NCBI GenBank assembly: GCA_034387635.1
Contig: JAOANU010000014.1
Location: forward strand, 124,001-188,000
Direction of reading: 5' to 3'
Length of the DNA stretch: 64,000 nucleotides
Origin: Rhodosporidiobolus odoratus
Taxonomy: Eukaryota > Basidiomycota > Microbotryomycetes > Sporidiobolales > Sporidiobolaceae
Shown: positions 11,645-23,300 of the stretch, piece after piece
How the letters are laid out: each line of letters opens with the position of its first letter
Numbering within the stretch: the stretch's first letter is position 1
Program-made: the position numbers and the translations under genes
Notes under the pieces: generated by a model
The model's input: the letters and a program-made list of their open reading frames with translations, nothing else
What the model was told of the DNA's origin: nothing
Database searches by the model: none

Positions 11645-12076
11645 GCCAGATGCACGAGAAGAGTGTACGAAGCAGTAGGCAAGAGTTGAAGAAGCGGGAG
11701 AGAAGTTACTTGTCACCACTTTCGATCAAACGGGAGCCTCAATCTGCGAGACGAGGGGCACCGCAACTCCGCGTCGACGCATGCCAGTGCACTTCTATCT
11801 AGCTGAGGAGCGACGGTCCGAAGCGTAAATACGAGGTGAGATCCGCTGACAGCGCGAGGCAAAGGGAACCGTGGACAGAAGAAAAAGTAAAAATGGCTTG
11901 GAAAGCGCTTGCCACACGGATTCAGCCGCCCGTGACCTGCTGCTGCCTTGAGCCAGTACATAGTTCGTGAGCATAAACGGTGTATCGAGATACACGCCAG
12001 CGCTTGGCGATGAGCACGCTACACAGGACCAGCCTTGACCTTGCCAACCTACCCGCCTTCCCCAGCTAAAGGTCGG
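11645..12076. other. Intergenic, upstream of GT61 gene
   Basis: This is the region between two minus-strand genes, expected to hold the GT61 promoter. No coding or RNA signal is seen. Confidence 0.4.
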
Positions 12077-14618
12077 CTACGACCCTTTGTACGGACCTGT
12101 TGGCCCAACCGAGACACCCTGCGCGCGAGAAGGATGCGTCAGTATGATCTTGAAGAAGTGACGGCCGCGAGGCAGAAGACTAGGACGGGAAAGGGCTAAA
12201 AGATGTACAAGGTCGTGCACCAATCCAGTTGAGACGTCGTAGAGGAAGCCGTGTACCCTGTTGACGCGATAGGAAGAAGGGTAGCATTGAAAGATAGTCA
12301 GTACAGTGCGGCGAAAGAAGAAACAAGAGCGCCGCGCACCATAGTTCGACCGGTTCCTCCTCGGCAGTTGAGCGTTTACCTTCACGTGCGCAGCTGTACA
12401 TCAGCGACTACTCCCGACGAATGTAAGGGCGGGGTATTTTACGTACGGTGTTGGGCAGCAGCCGTTTGGCCCGGAGTAGCTGCAGTAAGGGCAGCACTAC
12501 TTTTCGCAGAGAGCCATCGCGTCCAGCTCTGTCGCGTATTTGTGTCAGCCTGAGCTTTGGGTCGGGTCAGGCAGAGAAACAGGCGCACCTTGCGAACAGA
12601 GGTGTCGCTCGCGACTCGTTTGACATTAACCTTGACGTTCTCTTCGATGACGGCCCTGTTACCCCAGAAAATCAGTAGACGGCTCGAGGGCAGAGATTTG
12701 AAAGACGCACTGCCAGACCTCATCCGTGACGTTGTCTGAAGCCACATTCTCCGCATCCTTCATCGATTCGCGAAATTCGACGATCTCGGACCGATTGGAA
12801 GTCGTGTAAAGCGAGCGGATTGGGCGGATCCATGCCTGCAAAGACACAGAGCATCTCATCAGCTGCTGCGCGGACGAACCCGATGAACGATGAGCGAGAA
12901 GAACATACGTCGATGCGAGTTTCGCCAATATCGCTGATAATATCCGGACTGGGCGAGGAGATAGCCGCCATCACAGCCCCGCATCGGGTGTGACCCATGA
13001 CCTGTGCAGAATGACTTGTGAGCGATAGTCGCTGCACGAACGCTGGCGAAGATGGAATGCAGAAGATCGCGGTGTCGGCAGGTTGGGCGAGAAGAAAACG
13101 TACGATAACATGTTGAACTCCCAGATGAGCGATTGCGTAGGACACAACCGTCTCACTCGAGAGGTCGTCGATGATGTATTGATTACCTGCGGGCGAGAAA
13201 CGAGACGAGGCGGACGGTAAAGGGTGAGCTTGAGAAGGTCCCACAGGTCGATCAGAGCGGCGTACCAACATTGCGGGTCTGTGCAATGCAGTGTTCGAGT
13301 CAGGACGTTGACACGTTGGACGAGAGCAGGAGTCACGTACAACAAACATATCGCCAACCTTCCTCCCAAACACATCCGTCTCAGGAGCCCTCGAATCTGA
13401 ACAGCCGATATAGGCAAACTGTACGCGGCGACGTGATCAGCTCCTTCCTTTGAATTCCTTCTCTCTTTGCCTAGGGGAAACAGCTCACCGTCGGATGTTG
13501 CTTCTCCGCCACTTTCTCGATCAGCCCAGGGTCCGCCGCCTCAGTCTCATTCCTCCATTCCCGATTGCCAGTGAGGAGGTCTTGAAGTTCAGGGAATTGG
13601 GAGAAGACGCCGGTGGGTGAGGGCAGAGAGGCAACGACGTATGCGGATGTGGCGCTCGGGTGACTCACGGCGCTCGGGTGACTCACGGCGCTGGCGCTAG
13701 CGGCGACGGGGGCGGAGGTAGCTTTGGCGACAGCGGTTTGAGCAAAGGTCGAGTCGGGGTGCCAGCTCCCATCGTCCTCCTCATCAGCATCGTCCTCCTC
13801 TTTACCTTCCGCCGCCCCGGTCGACCAAGCCTTCAAAGCACTCTGCGCACTCGCCGCCTCTTCCTCCAAGTAATTCTGCGCCTCAACCTGTAACTTTTTG
13901 CCAGGATTAACCTCCTCCAATGCCTCCTCCTTCTCCTCCTTCTTATGAACCGCATCAAGTCCCAACCCAACACCCAAGGCGACGATGATGAGGCAGACGA
14001 TGGTTGTGACGACGATGTAGGTGACACGACGTCCGCTGGTACCGCCGCAGTACCTCCGTTTCTTGAGATTCTGTTCCGACTGCTTCTCGAGGTCGGTTTG
14101 GCCGGTGAGCGGGACTTTATCGCTAGCATTGTCGGGTGTCTGGTCCATTCGCAGAGGAGATTGTCAGCATCCAGACCCCAAGAGAAAAGTAGAAGGAAGG
14201 GAAGAAAAAAGAGAGGGGAAGAAAAAGAAAAGCCCACCAGGATGTTCTTAAGCTGCGTCTTGTTCAACCCCAAACTCTTCATCTCATACACCTTCTTACC
14301 CTTCCGTTTCCCAGTGGATCCACCAGCCACACCGGCAGAAGCAGAGGCCTTGGCCTCCCTAACCTCCTGCCTTCTCCTCCTCTCCTCCCTCTCCAACCTG
14401 TACGCCTCATCCTCCATCTCCGTCTCCGTCTCCGTCTCAGAGCTCGAACTCGTCAACACGGCCTTCCGTATAGGCGGTGAGTCGTACAGCGGTTCTTCAA
14501 GTTGAGGTGGGTCGGGACGTCCGCGGGTTGATGAGGAAGAGAGGCGACGTGAGGATGAAGATGGACCTGTGTCGGTATCGCTCGAGCTGAGGGTGGAAGA
14601 CGAGTATCGGCGGCTCAT
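12077..14618 (-). CDS. Membrane-anchored beta-carbonic anhydrase
   Basis: The enzyme interconverts CO2 and bicarbonate using zinc. Exons: 14238-14618, 13489-14139, 13341-13418, 13266-13278, 13104-13186, 12909-13001, 12711-12835, 12589-12655, one unresolved small exon near 12430-12530, 12209-12257 and 12077-12118. Catalytic motifs are intact: FAYIGCSDSRAPETDVFG (Zn Cys and the Asp-Arg dyad) and VMGHTRCGAVMA (Zn His and Cys). NVGNQYIIDD and the C-terminal VHGFLYDVSTG are also present. Unlike the usual soluble enzyme of about 220-250 residues, it has roughly 300 extra N-terminal residues. These are a Ser/Glu/Arg-rich region, a TM (YIVVTTIVCLIIVALGVGL) and an acidic Ala/Ser linker with an 18-bp tandem repeat. 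The 13-nt exon encodes TRNVG. The join before VHGF is uncertain by phase. Confidence 0.85.
13655..13692. repeat. Tandem 18-bp repeat inside carbonic anhydrase linker
   Basis: About two copies of the unit CGCTCGGGTGACTCACGG stand head to tail. On the minus strand they encode the repeated VSHPSA in the linker. It is a coding minisatellite; copy number may vary between strains. Confidence 0.75.
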
Positions 14619-15119
14619 GCTACCCTCGTCTGATCTGCGTGGAGGAATTGAGCCAGAGAGTAAAGAAGCAGACAGCGATCAAGTTATCGTCGGAAGAGAA
14701 CCGAATTCGCCTCCTGGCAGAATGCCAAGCCTCCGCGGACGGACCGCCAGGCAACCGAGCAGGCGAAAGCGACGGAATTGGTCACAAGGTAGGGAGGAGA
14801 GCGTATGAGAGCGACGGCGGTGAGGTCTAGAAAGGCTTGGACGCGCCCGTTGTGGGTCGCCAAGCCAAAAAAGGAGTGAGGATCGGAGAAGTCGCCGGAC
14901 AGGATTAGCACGCGACGGGTTTGAACTGGAGCGGGCGGTGAAGTACGATGCATAGCTGAAGCACGTTGGGCACGGCGAGGCGCATGCGTGATGGGAAAGT
15001 TGCAAGAGATAGACGAGGAGGAGGGCCGACAGCGGGCGAATGTCCGGATTGTCGTGCGTGTTCAGCACAGACGGCAAAAACGGTCTTACCGTGCTTTATA
15101 ATCATCGACGGAGCCAAGT
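14619..15119. other. Intergenic, upstream of carbonic anhydrase
   Basis: This is the spacer between two minus-strand genes. No gene is recognised. It should contain the carbonic anhydrase promoter and the transporter 3' UTR. Confidence 0.4.
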
Positions 15120-17744
15120 CTACATCCGTTGCTTCTTGACTCGCCATGCCGCCGCTGGGAGGGCTGTGGAAGAAAGGCTCGTTCAGCTGGAAAGGCGGAC
15201 GATGTAGTCATAATGGTGCTCGCCGGGCTTACCTTGCAGTTTTCGTGCAACCGGCTGCACGAACCCGAAGAGCACAAGTGCACCCGCAATGATGCACAGC
15301 GTCGAAACCCAGTAGTAACCATCTCGGGTGGTCAAACACTCGCCTCCCAGTTCAGCGCAGGCAGCTTTGCCGTGGTCGGAGACGCATTCTCGGCCTACAT
15401 TGGGCAAACCAGAGATGGAGCATAGTCAGACATTGACAGGGGACGAGGCGGAAAGGAAGGAGAAGACGGGGAAGACCGGGGAAGAGAGGAGGAAACGCAC
15501 TCTCGACCAAAATATCCAGCCCATCATTCTCCTTAACCCGACATACAGCCTCACTGAAATGATCGATACCCTTCAGCACGAAGAACTTGGGCCAAGTGCC
15601 TCCGAGGTTGGAGACCGTATTGAGTAGTGTCATGTACGTTCCGCCGATGAGCGGGTCGGCAATCTGGGTGTGAAAGGCGGAGATACCGACAAATTGAACA
15701 GTTCTGGGTGTAGAGGAAAGATGAGGAGGCAGTCCTTATTCAGGCGAAAGGAAGAGGGCGCACCCGGAGAAGCTTGACCCGACTGTGCATGCGACCACGA
15801 GCATGAAATACCAAGTCCCAATATCGCCTTGCGGGAAGTTTGAGATGAGAAGCATGGAAATGACCGCCCATGCAAGACGACTCCACATCGCAATGAGCCA
15901 CTGCACAAGTCGAAGGATCATCAGCTCGTTTCTACGTGAGGCTCGGTTTCTTGGGCAGAGATACAACGCACAGGCTTGAGAGGTTTGTCTCCCTTACTCC
16001 ACTTCGCCGCCAGATAGCCGAAGAGGATTTGGAAAGGGAAGTCGATGAGGACGGCGAGTGCGAGATCCTCCTTCTTCAGCCCCTTCTCAAGGAGCTTGAG
16101 TGAAGTGGCGGCGTCGTTGGCAGCCGTTCCAAGCTTGGTCACAAGGTGTACGATGATGAAAGATTGGACATCTGCCGAGACGATAACAGGTTAGAGAATG
16201 AGAACAAGGTCTCGCGGGGAACAGCGACAAGGAGCAGTACTAGCACGAGCACAAGTATAGTGCACCGGACTGCATGGTATAGGCCGAGGCATCGTCACGG
16301 TTCAGGAAAGGCAAGACGTACGCTTGAGCTTGCAAATATCGCGCATAATGGAATATACTTTCTTCAGGTCCATGTCGTCTTCGTCGCCTGCAGCAACCGG
16401 GTCCTGTACGAGATTTGCTTAATCAGTATCGAGCCTTACGCTGTATGTGCCTGTAGCCAAGCGTACCTCAACTTGGAAGAACGCCAGGTAGCCGGTGATA
16501 ACGATGAATCCGACTGCCCAGAAATGCAAGTAGCCGCTGAGTGAGACAAGCGGGTAGTCGAGTGGAGTCGAGCGGAAGTACTTGTTCCTGCAGAGCAACA
16601 GATCCGCCAGGTCAGAACCTTTCAGAAAGTGCATTGAGGCGAGGTAAGGAGAGGCTTACGAGAACTCGAGCGAGTTGAAGGCGAGGAAGACGGTGAAGGA
16701 CAGGAAGTAGCCGGTGTTAAGTCCGATTGTCTGTGCCGTCGAGGCATATGACAGATTTTCCTTCGAGAGCAGCTCGAGCGCCCAGCCTGAACATCGACAA
16801 CCGGATCAGCCGAAGCCATTTGAGCGATGAGAGAAAAGACAACGCACCATCGACCGCAATATCTGCGAGGGGAACCCGGCAGCAGTGTCAGCGCGAAGGA
16901 CGGAAGACGAAGGTAGCAAATACAGAGCTTACCCTGAGTTGCCGCGAAAAAGACAAGAGTGAAGAAAAGGGCGGTGAGGACGTTGATGTTCGGTTCGTCC
17001 TGGGGATATTGAGAAAGGAGTCGGCCGTCATGCAAGGAACGAGGTCGCCTTGAGCAGCCGGAGGAAACGAAGCTTACCACCTCCATCATCTGCTGAACAT
17101 TACTCCCCAACCACCAGAACATCAGCCCGACAAGCGTCTGAATGGGTACAATCCAGCTCTTCCGCCGACCAAGCTTCGGCGAGAAGATCGAATCGACCAC
17201 GGGAGACCATAAGAGTTTCAGGGAGTAAGGGTAGGTGCAGAGGGAGAAGAGTCCGATTTGCGAATACGATAATTTGGATCGGAGGAGGAAAGGGATGGAG
17301 CCAAAGGCGAGGCCGACTGGAACGCCTTGTAAGAGGTCTGTGCCGGACCGAACGACAAGAAAGAGCAGGCAAAGCCGTAGAAACGGAAGAAGGGGGGGGG
17401 GGGGGAAAGAATAATCAGTATCGATCTAGACTGCACGAAGCGGTGAAGCGCTTACATAGGGCCACGAGCAGAGCCAATGCTCGTTTGTCACGCGCCGTCA
17501 GGGGCGCTCCCTCTGCATCTCCAGGACTTGCTCCCGTCAAACCATTCGTTCCGATCTTCTTGTCCTTCTCCAGCTTGAGGTCCGCCATGCTCGTTCCGCT
17601 CTCGGCCATATCGATCTCGCTATGTAGTGCCTTCTCTCGGACGGCACCTCGGTTGATCATTCGAGTTGAAGGAGTTGAGGTGGACGACGCGACGGTTACT
17701 TCGGGGTCGAGTTTAGGTTTGATATCGCTTGAGGAGGCTGGCAT
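15120..17744 (-). CDS. AT-1 acetyl-CoA transporter (SLC33A1 family)
   Basis: This major-facilitator protein imports acetyl-CoA into the ER lumen, where it feeds O- and N-acetylation. Twelve exons: 17456-17744, 17078-17337, 16933-16999, 16848-16862, 16660-16786, 16467-16587, 16322-16403, 15972-16171, 15764-15900, 15501-15703, 15233-15394 and 15120-15163 (568 residues). After a polar N-terminus come typical family blocks: YLLQGVPVGLAFGSIPFLL, SKLSYSQIGLFSLCTYPYSL, LLWSPVVDSIF, RRKSWIVPIQ, ATQDIAVDGWALELLS, KLGTAANDAA, IDFPFQILFGY, LIGGTYMTLLNT and NLGGTWPKFF. About 11-12 membrane segments are present. A 15-nt microexon encodes the middle of QDIAVDG. The last exon is the least certain: the chosen acceptor gives the family-like end LPAAAWRVKKQRM, and an upstream acceptor would give a longer tail. 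Confidence 0.9.
17392..17405. repeat. Poly-G run (14 G) in transporter intron 1
   Basis: An uninterrupted G tract lies inside the first intron of the acetyl-CoA transporter (poly-C in the transcript). Its length is prone to sequencing and replication slippage. As C-tracts can weaken or strengthen 3' splice sites, it may matter for splicing, which is inference. Confidence 0.8.
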
Positions 17745-18890
17745 GGCGAGTCACAAGCTACCTGGCCTGATTCCGCTGTGCTCAGAAGCGATCGACGGGG
17801 AAGCGGAGGAGAAGGAAAGTGAGAGAATCTGAGATGAGCAACAATCGACTTGAACACCTTGATGAAGACCGCGAAGCAGGCTATAATTTAGATAGTTCTA
17901 CTCAGCACTGCTCTAAACGCGACCCGGTACCGCTTCCTGCTCGCTCCGCGCCCTCTGATCGCCCTCCGCTCGCCCTCCTCAACTCCGTATCGCGTTGCAC
18001 CGTCTACAAACGCTTGAGCTACGGTGTCGCAAGTGACGCATTCATGCTGCGTTCATTGGCAAGCGCGCCCCATCTGGCGCACCGCCGACGCGACGCAACA
18101 AGACGCTGCCACCCTGTGCCGACCCATTTGCAAACCGTTCAGCGGCGGCAAAATGCGTTCAGCCGCGACGAAGCATGATGAGGCATTTGGTAGCCTCGAT
18201 CTCTGGTGGGCATCAGGATTCACGGATTCTTTGGATTGACCGCTACCAGCAGAGGCAGCAGGTCCAGCTGTCGCGGTTTGCCTTTTCAACTTGGTTCTTC
18301 CTCCCGCGACCTTCCCGCCGGCCTGAATGCGCAATTTGGTCCACATGTCCTCGCGTTGCCCACAAATCTACGTTTTACTGCAAGCTGCGGCTCTTGCAGC
18401 CCTTCGGCTACCCAAGCGGTCAGTGTGCTCTTGAACTCTGCCAATGTGCAGAAGCTGGAAACGAGGCTCCTGTTGCGACCTCAGTATGCCGAGCAACATG
18501 GGCTGAAAAGAGGGAATCCGCTTTCGCCGCCAAGGGGACTTAGCGGAGTGATCTCAGCCTTCCTTACCTGCTACAAAGTGCTTAGCCGTGACCAGCCTTC
18601 CATAGTTGAGCGGATGTAGGACGTGAAGCAGAACAAGCCATGTTCACCACGTCTTGGCCTTCTCAACCGAGCCTCCCTCCGTCTCGACGCACAATCTGGG
18701 CGAAGATACAGTCTCTTTCCCGACGCTGAACACCCTTCTAAACATACCTCACCCCATGTTTCGACCTGCTCAACCCGCACTCCCCTTCTTCCACACCTAG
18801 CGCTCGCGGTTCCAACCTCCTCGGTTCGCCCTTCTCCCCTGCATCCGGGACTTCCCCCAGAGCAGAGCGATCCTCATCCTTCCCCTCGCC
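17745..18890. other. 1.1 kb intergenic region upstream of AT-1 transporter
   Basis: ORFs of 70-140 codons occur on both strands, but none shows domain character, codon regularity or splice continuity. I see no tRNA or repeat. The segment probably holds the transporter promoter and the 3' UTR of the next minus-strand gene. Confidence 0.4.
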
Positions 18891-20066
18891 TTACTGTTTG
18901 CCCCACCAGTTCTGTACCAACCGAAACTCGAAACTCAGTCGCCAAGCGGAGGTAATTCGGTTTCTTCTGTCCGCAAGGGAATTGACATTCAAAGCTTGTC
19001 CAGTTTGGGCTGAGAGTCGAAGTGTAGGCCACCCCTGTGGAACTCGAGGTGAGGGAGCAGGAGGCGTCGGCGAGATAACCCTCGCTTTGGACATGACTGA
19101 TTGTATCGCTGCTGGCGGCCGGTTTTTTTCCCGTCCGAACGGCTGAAAAAAGGCCGGATTCAGAGCGTCTTCGGAACGATCACGATGGCACACTGCGTCG
19201 AAGAGCGGAGTGTCATGTGTCGTTTCTTCGAACATACCGTACACTTGGGCTGCAATGCTGTGGTTGCTGCCAGAATTGGTACGGAGAGAGGAGAAAGCGC
19301 TGGCGACGTTGACGTCGGCGTCCGCGCTTGGGTGACGGTTGGCGGCGAGACTGCTGAGGTAAAAGTCGAGGACAGCGAGGTTATCACAGATGCGAGCGAG
19401 TTTCAAGGTGAGGCTGCCGAGGAAGGAAAGAAACGAAATCAATCTTCGTCTGCCTCGGCCTAGCAGTCGAAAGGGGGCCGCGTACGGTACATACACCTTG
19501 ACCACCACACTCCCAAAAATAGCCACCTTAGCCGGTGCCATCAACGCCACCGTGGCGAACAATAAGAAAGCCAAAACCGCCGAACCAGTCATCGACTACA
19601 AGAGTTCCTGTCGACTGAAGGCGACGAATGTCGAGTAGGTTGCACGGAGACCCCTTGTGGACGGAGGAGATCTTGTCGGAGGATGGAGCGGAAGGTGGAG
19701 GATAGACCGAAGCCGATTAGGGCAGCGAGGAGAGAACCGATTAGGGCTATGAGGGTGCCGGTTGTTTGCAAAATCAAACAAGTCAGCCCTGTAGTCCCCA
19801 CCGATGCTCAACAGAGTGCGAGTGGGGAGGAGAAGCACGCACTTGTAGGTATGATTCATGACATACCCTTCCGCCTCACCCACGAAAAAAAATCCAAAGG
19901 CAAGAAAACCTGTTTGACCGTAACTGCGATACTTGCCGCAAGCCAAGCGAGCAAGAGGTAGATAGCCAGGGGGTGCTGAGACGATTTCGAACCTGCTCCG
20001 ATGCCAGACGAGGCCGTTCGATGTCGAAGGTGGGGTGAGACAGGAGGAGGAGGAGTCTTCTTCCAT
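18891..20066 (-). CDS. Hypothetical multi-TM protein
   Basis: Not recognised. The best model has five exons (20042-20066, 19867-19992, 19646-19788, 19495-19595, 18891-19413) and 305 residues. The hydrophobic segments fall on successive exons and join in phase: HPLAIYLLLAWLAASIAV, LILQTTGTLIALIGSLLAAL and SAVLAFLLFATVALMAPA. They are followed by the amphipathic TLKLARICDNLAVLDFYLS and a long polar C-terminus rich in Ser/Pro/Arg. The first and third donors (GTCTCA, GTGCAA) are poor, so the start and the second junction are tentative. Topology suggests a small three-TM protein, perhaps of the Golgi or plasma membrane, with a cytosolic tail. The acid sphingomyelinase-like gene ends about 290 bases upstream on the same strand. 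Confidence 0.5.
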
Positions 20067-20323
20067 CTGGTTGACCGGACTGTACTTCGACGGGTGGGCG
20101 TAGAACGCGTAAGAGTTGTTCTCGGGAGAGGGGAGAAGAGGAATCGAGGAAACGGATTTTTACTGTGCTTGGTGTGTTGGCTTAGTCAGCAAGCATCGCT
20201 TGACGTCGTCGCTCCACTACCTTTTCACTAGGCGTGCATGAGGTGTGGGCAAGAAAAACGGCAGTAAGCAATACAACAACCGACAAGAAAAGGAATGCGT
20301 ACGAAAGCAAACAACACAAGAAC

Positions 20324-20345
20324 GAAAGAGAGAGAGAGAGAGCAA
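20324..20345. repeat. GA dinucleotide tract in 3' flank
   Basis: An AG/GA microsatellite lies just downstream of the sphingomyelinase-like stop codon, probably in its 3' UTR. Confidence 0.7.
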
Positions 20346-20353
20346 GAGAGGTG

Positions 20354-23300
20354 CTACGTTCGCCACCGCTGCCAGAACTTCCGCTTCTGACGATGTCGCT
20401 CGAGTTCTTCATCGACATGCCGCTGGAAGGCGCGAAGTCCGGAGAACTGTGAAGCATAACGGAGTCGTCTTTGTTTCTTCCGCAGCGAGGCAGATCAGAG
20501 GGAAAACTCACATCTGCCTCTCCCCTCCGCCCAGCCTGTACCTCACTACCTCCCTCTTCAGCGACCGAAAACCTCGGCAAAGCCACTCCACTTCCCAAAT
20601 TCCTCAACAGACTTCCCACTCCCGGTCCTTCACACGCAAAGTAGTCATGCTGCCTCGATTGCGAGAAACGTTCTTCGGGCCAGTCGAGCACGTGCAGAGA
20701 TGCAGGAGACGAGGGTGGGGAGGAGAGATGGCGGAGGGAGTAGGTGTCCAGGGAGAGGTTGGGGGAGGAGTTGAAGAAGAGGGAGGGGGAGGCCTCTTCG
20801 TCGCGTTGAGGTTCGGTGACGGCCTGTGAGGTCGAACACAGGGCGAGTCAAGACCGAGTTGCAAATTGAGAGTGGAAAGAAACGTGCATCTGTATCTCGT
20901 TTCTGATCCTTGAACGACAATCCCGGCTGAATAACCGCCTGAGTGCGTACAAATCAGCGTTAGCCTTCTCCTCCGACTCAACGAGACAAACAATTCGTCA
21001 CTCGGATCGCGAGAACCGATCTCGGACTGTCAGAAGGAAGGAAAAAAGGCACGAGATGTACGGGTCCGGACTCACGCAATTATCCTCACTCCTCATACTC
21101 CTCAACATACAAATCGTATTCTTCCTACACACCGGTCCCGAACAATCTTCAATCTTGCCTCCTCTTGAAAGTCGAGTATTGAAGAGCTGGAAGGCGGCTC
21201 TGTTTCGCAGTGAAACGCACCTTCGCATCAGTTTGTGTCGCGATTGCCCGCAGAGGGAGCGGCGAGGAGAAGAGCCAGAGCGGGCGAGGAGGAGGAAAAG
21301 TGGTAAGACGCACTCATCCCTCTCGAAAACCTCCGTAACCCTATGCCAAAAAGTGGCATTCAAACTCGCCTCCTGCGGCCATTCGGTCCAGTTCATTCCT
21401 GCCCTGAGTGTCTCATTGAGGAAGTAACTGCTGTAGGCGGAACGGGCTGAGTAATAAGGTTCCCAGGTTGGGGAGATTTGGTAGGTTGGGGAGGATTTGT
21501 TGGCTGGGCACAACGAACAAGAAGAAGAAGAGATGGGTGAGCTTGTTGGGAGGATGACGGAGAGGCGCGGAGAGGGGACGGACCGTAGTAAGGAGTAAAA
21601 TCCATCACTTCATACGTATCCGGATCCACGTCATACACCCGAAAAACCGGATTCCCACCTGCTTACACCCGATCCCGTCAGCAAACAGGCCCCTTCCTTC
21701 TTTCCTTCCTTCCTTCCTTCGCTCACTCAGAGAGCGAGAAGAAGGGCAGAAGAAGAAAGAACGCACTAGTAGGAGTAACCGCCCCCCCAATAAACCCCAC
21801 CATCCTCGCCTCCTCCTCCCTCCTCTCCCCCTCCCCCTGCCTCCCATACCTCTCATATCCCACCTCAAACTCATCGACATGAGAATGACCGTAAAAATGT
21901 GCCGCAATCGTTTCATGGTATCGGAGGAAGATTTGGTGAGCATAGTTGGATTGGTCTCGCATTGCGTCGACTTTACCTGGGGGCATGTGACCGACTGCGA
22001 GTAGGAGGATGGGAAGGGGGAGGGGGAGGGGGAGGGAAGAGGTTAGTGAGTGAGCGGTGAGATGGGAGTTTTTCAAGATGCGACGCACTGATCCACACCC
22101 TTTCACCCTCCCTCTCCGCTTCATCCAATTCCTCCGCAAGCCAAGTCAAGATCCCATTCGGGTCCCAAACCGGAATAGACGAGTCATATAACCAGACTGT
22201 ATCAACACATGACGAAAGAGGTTCAGCGCAGAACCAGACAGCATTAACCTTTTTCAGAAAGGGAAAGGGAAAGGAAGAGAGAGAGCGAGAGCGAGAGCGA
22301 GAGCGAGAGCGAGAGAGAGAGAGAGAGAGAGAGAGAAGAGAAGTGAGAGAAGCGAGAGAGAGACGTACAATTCTGTTTATACCACAACCCAGTATTCAGA
22401 CTCACCATCCTCAACTTCGTCCCAGGATGAACTCTAGAATAACACCCACTCATGTCCCTAACCTGTTTTGCCGCTCGATTCCCAATCCATCTTCTCCAAT
22501 CTCGAGAGAGGAGCGTGTAGGCCCATTGGGCTGAGGTGGAGGCGCGAGCCAGGGCGGGGGAGAGGGTAGAAGGGGAGGACGAGGTGGAAGTGGAGGAGGG
22601 GAGACGGGGGAAGGCGTTGACGGGGGCGATGTCGCTGCGAGGGGTCCGGGGTGAAAAAAGAGGGAGGGTAAGCGATCTTGGCGAACGTGAACGTGGAGGG
22701 GAAGAGAAGAAACCGTGAGGGTGAGAGTCAAGGGAACGCACTGGTTCCCGATAGTCGGGTAACTCGGACTCCCCCGACCCACAATCCCTCTCTTTGCCCC
22801 TCCCTCGTCCTCCTCCTCCAGCCCATCCCGACGACCGTTCTCTCGAGAAAGGTTCCGGAATCGAAGGTCTTCGTTCCACAGATGAAGGTCGGAGGTCACG
22901 CCCTGCTCACACCGAGTGCGTTGAGGGCGGTGAGCGAGAGCCATCAGCAAGAGTGGAAGAGGTGCAACGCACGGGTTCATCCACCGCCCACACCGCGCTC
23001 TCAACCACATCCCCAGTGAAGATCGTAAACGCTCGAGTCGGAGCGACGCTGTGTATGTTCAAGTTCCTTTTCGATCAGTCTCCTCCTCGACAACAGGTAT
23101 AGCGAGGCAAAACGAGGCCGAACGCACCGTTCCACGGCTTCCAACATACTATCCACCAACGAAGGCGGAGTATCGCATTTCTTGTGTCCATACTGTGCAC
23201 ATGACATCGCTCATGAGTAACGCAGCTCACTGCTTGCTTGCGAACAGCCAGACAGGCGCAAGTGCGAACGAGCGAGTGCGCGCACCTTTCCCGCCGGTTT

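Noticed and set aside
13655..13692. Repeated TGACTCA, resembling Gcn4/AP-1 sites
   Set aside because: They fall inside coding sequence and are explained by the VSHPSA coding repeat.
18175..18619. Overlapping plus-strand ORFs of 120-137 codons in the intergenic region
   Set aside because: No domain character, no splice continuity and Cys/Ser/Arg-rich random-like composition.
22272..22357. Regular GAGAGC repeats that could look like a CRISPR or minisatellite array
   Set aside because: Unit is 6 bp with no spacers, inside an intron of a eukaryotic gene; a plain microsatellite.
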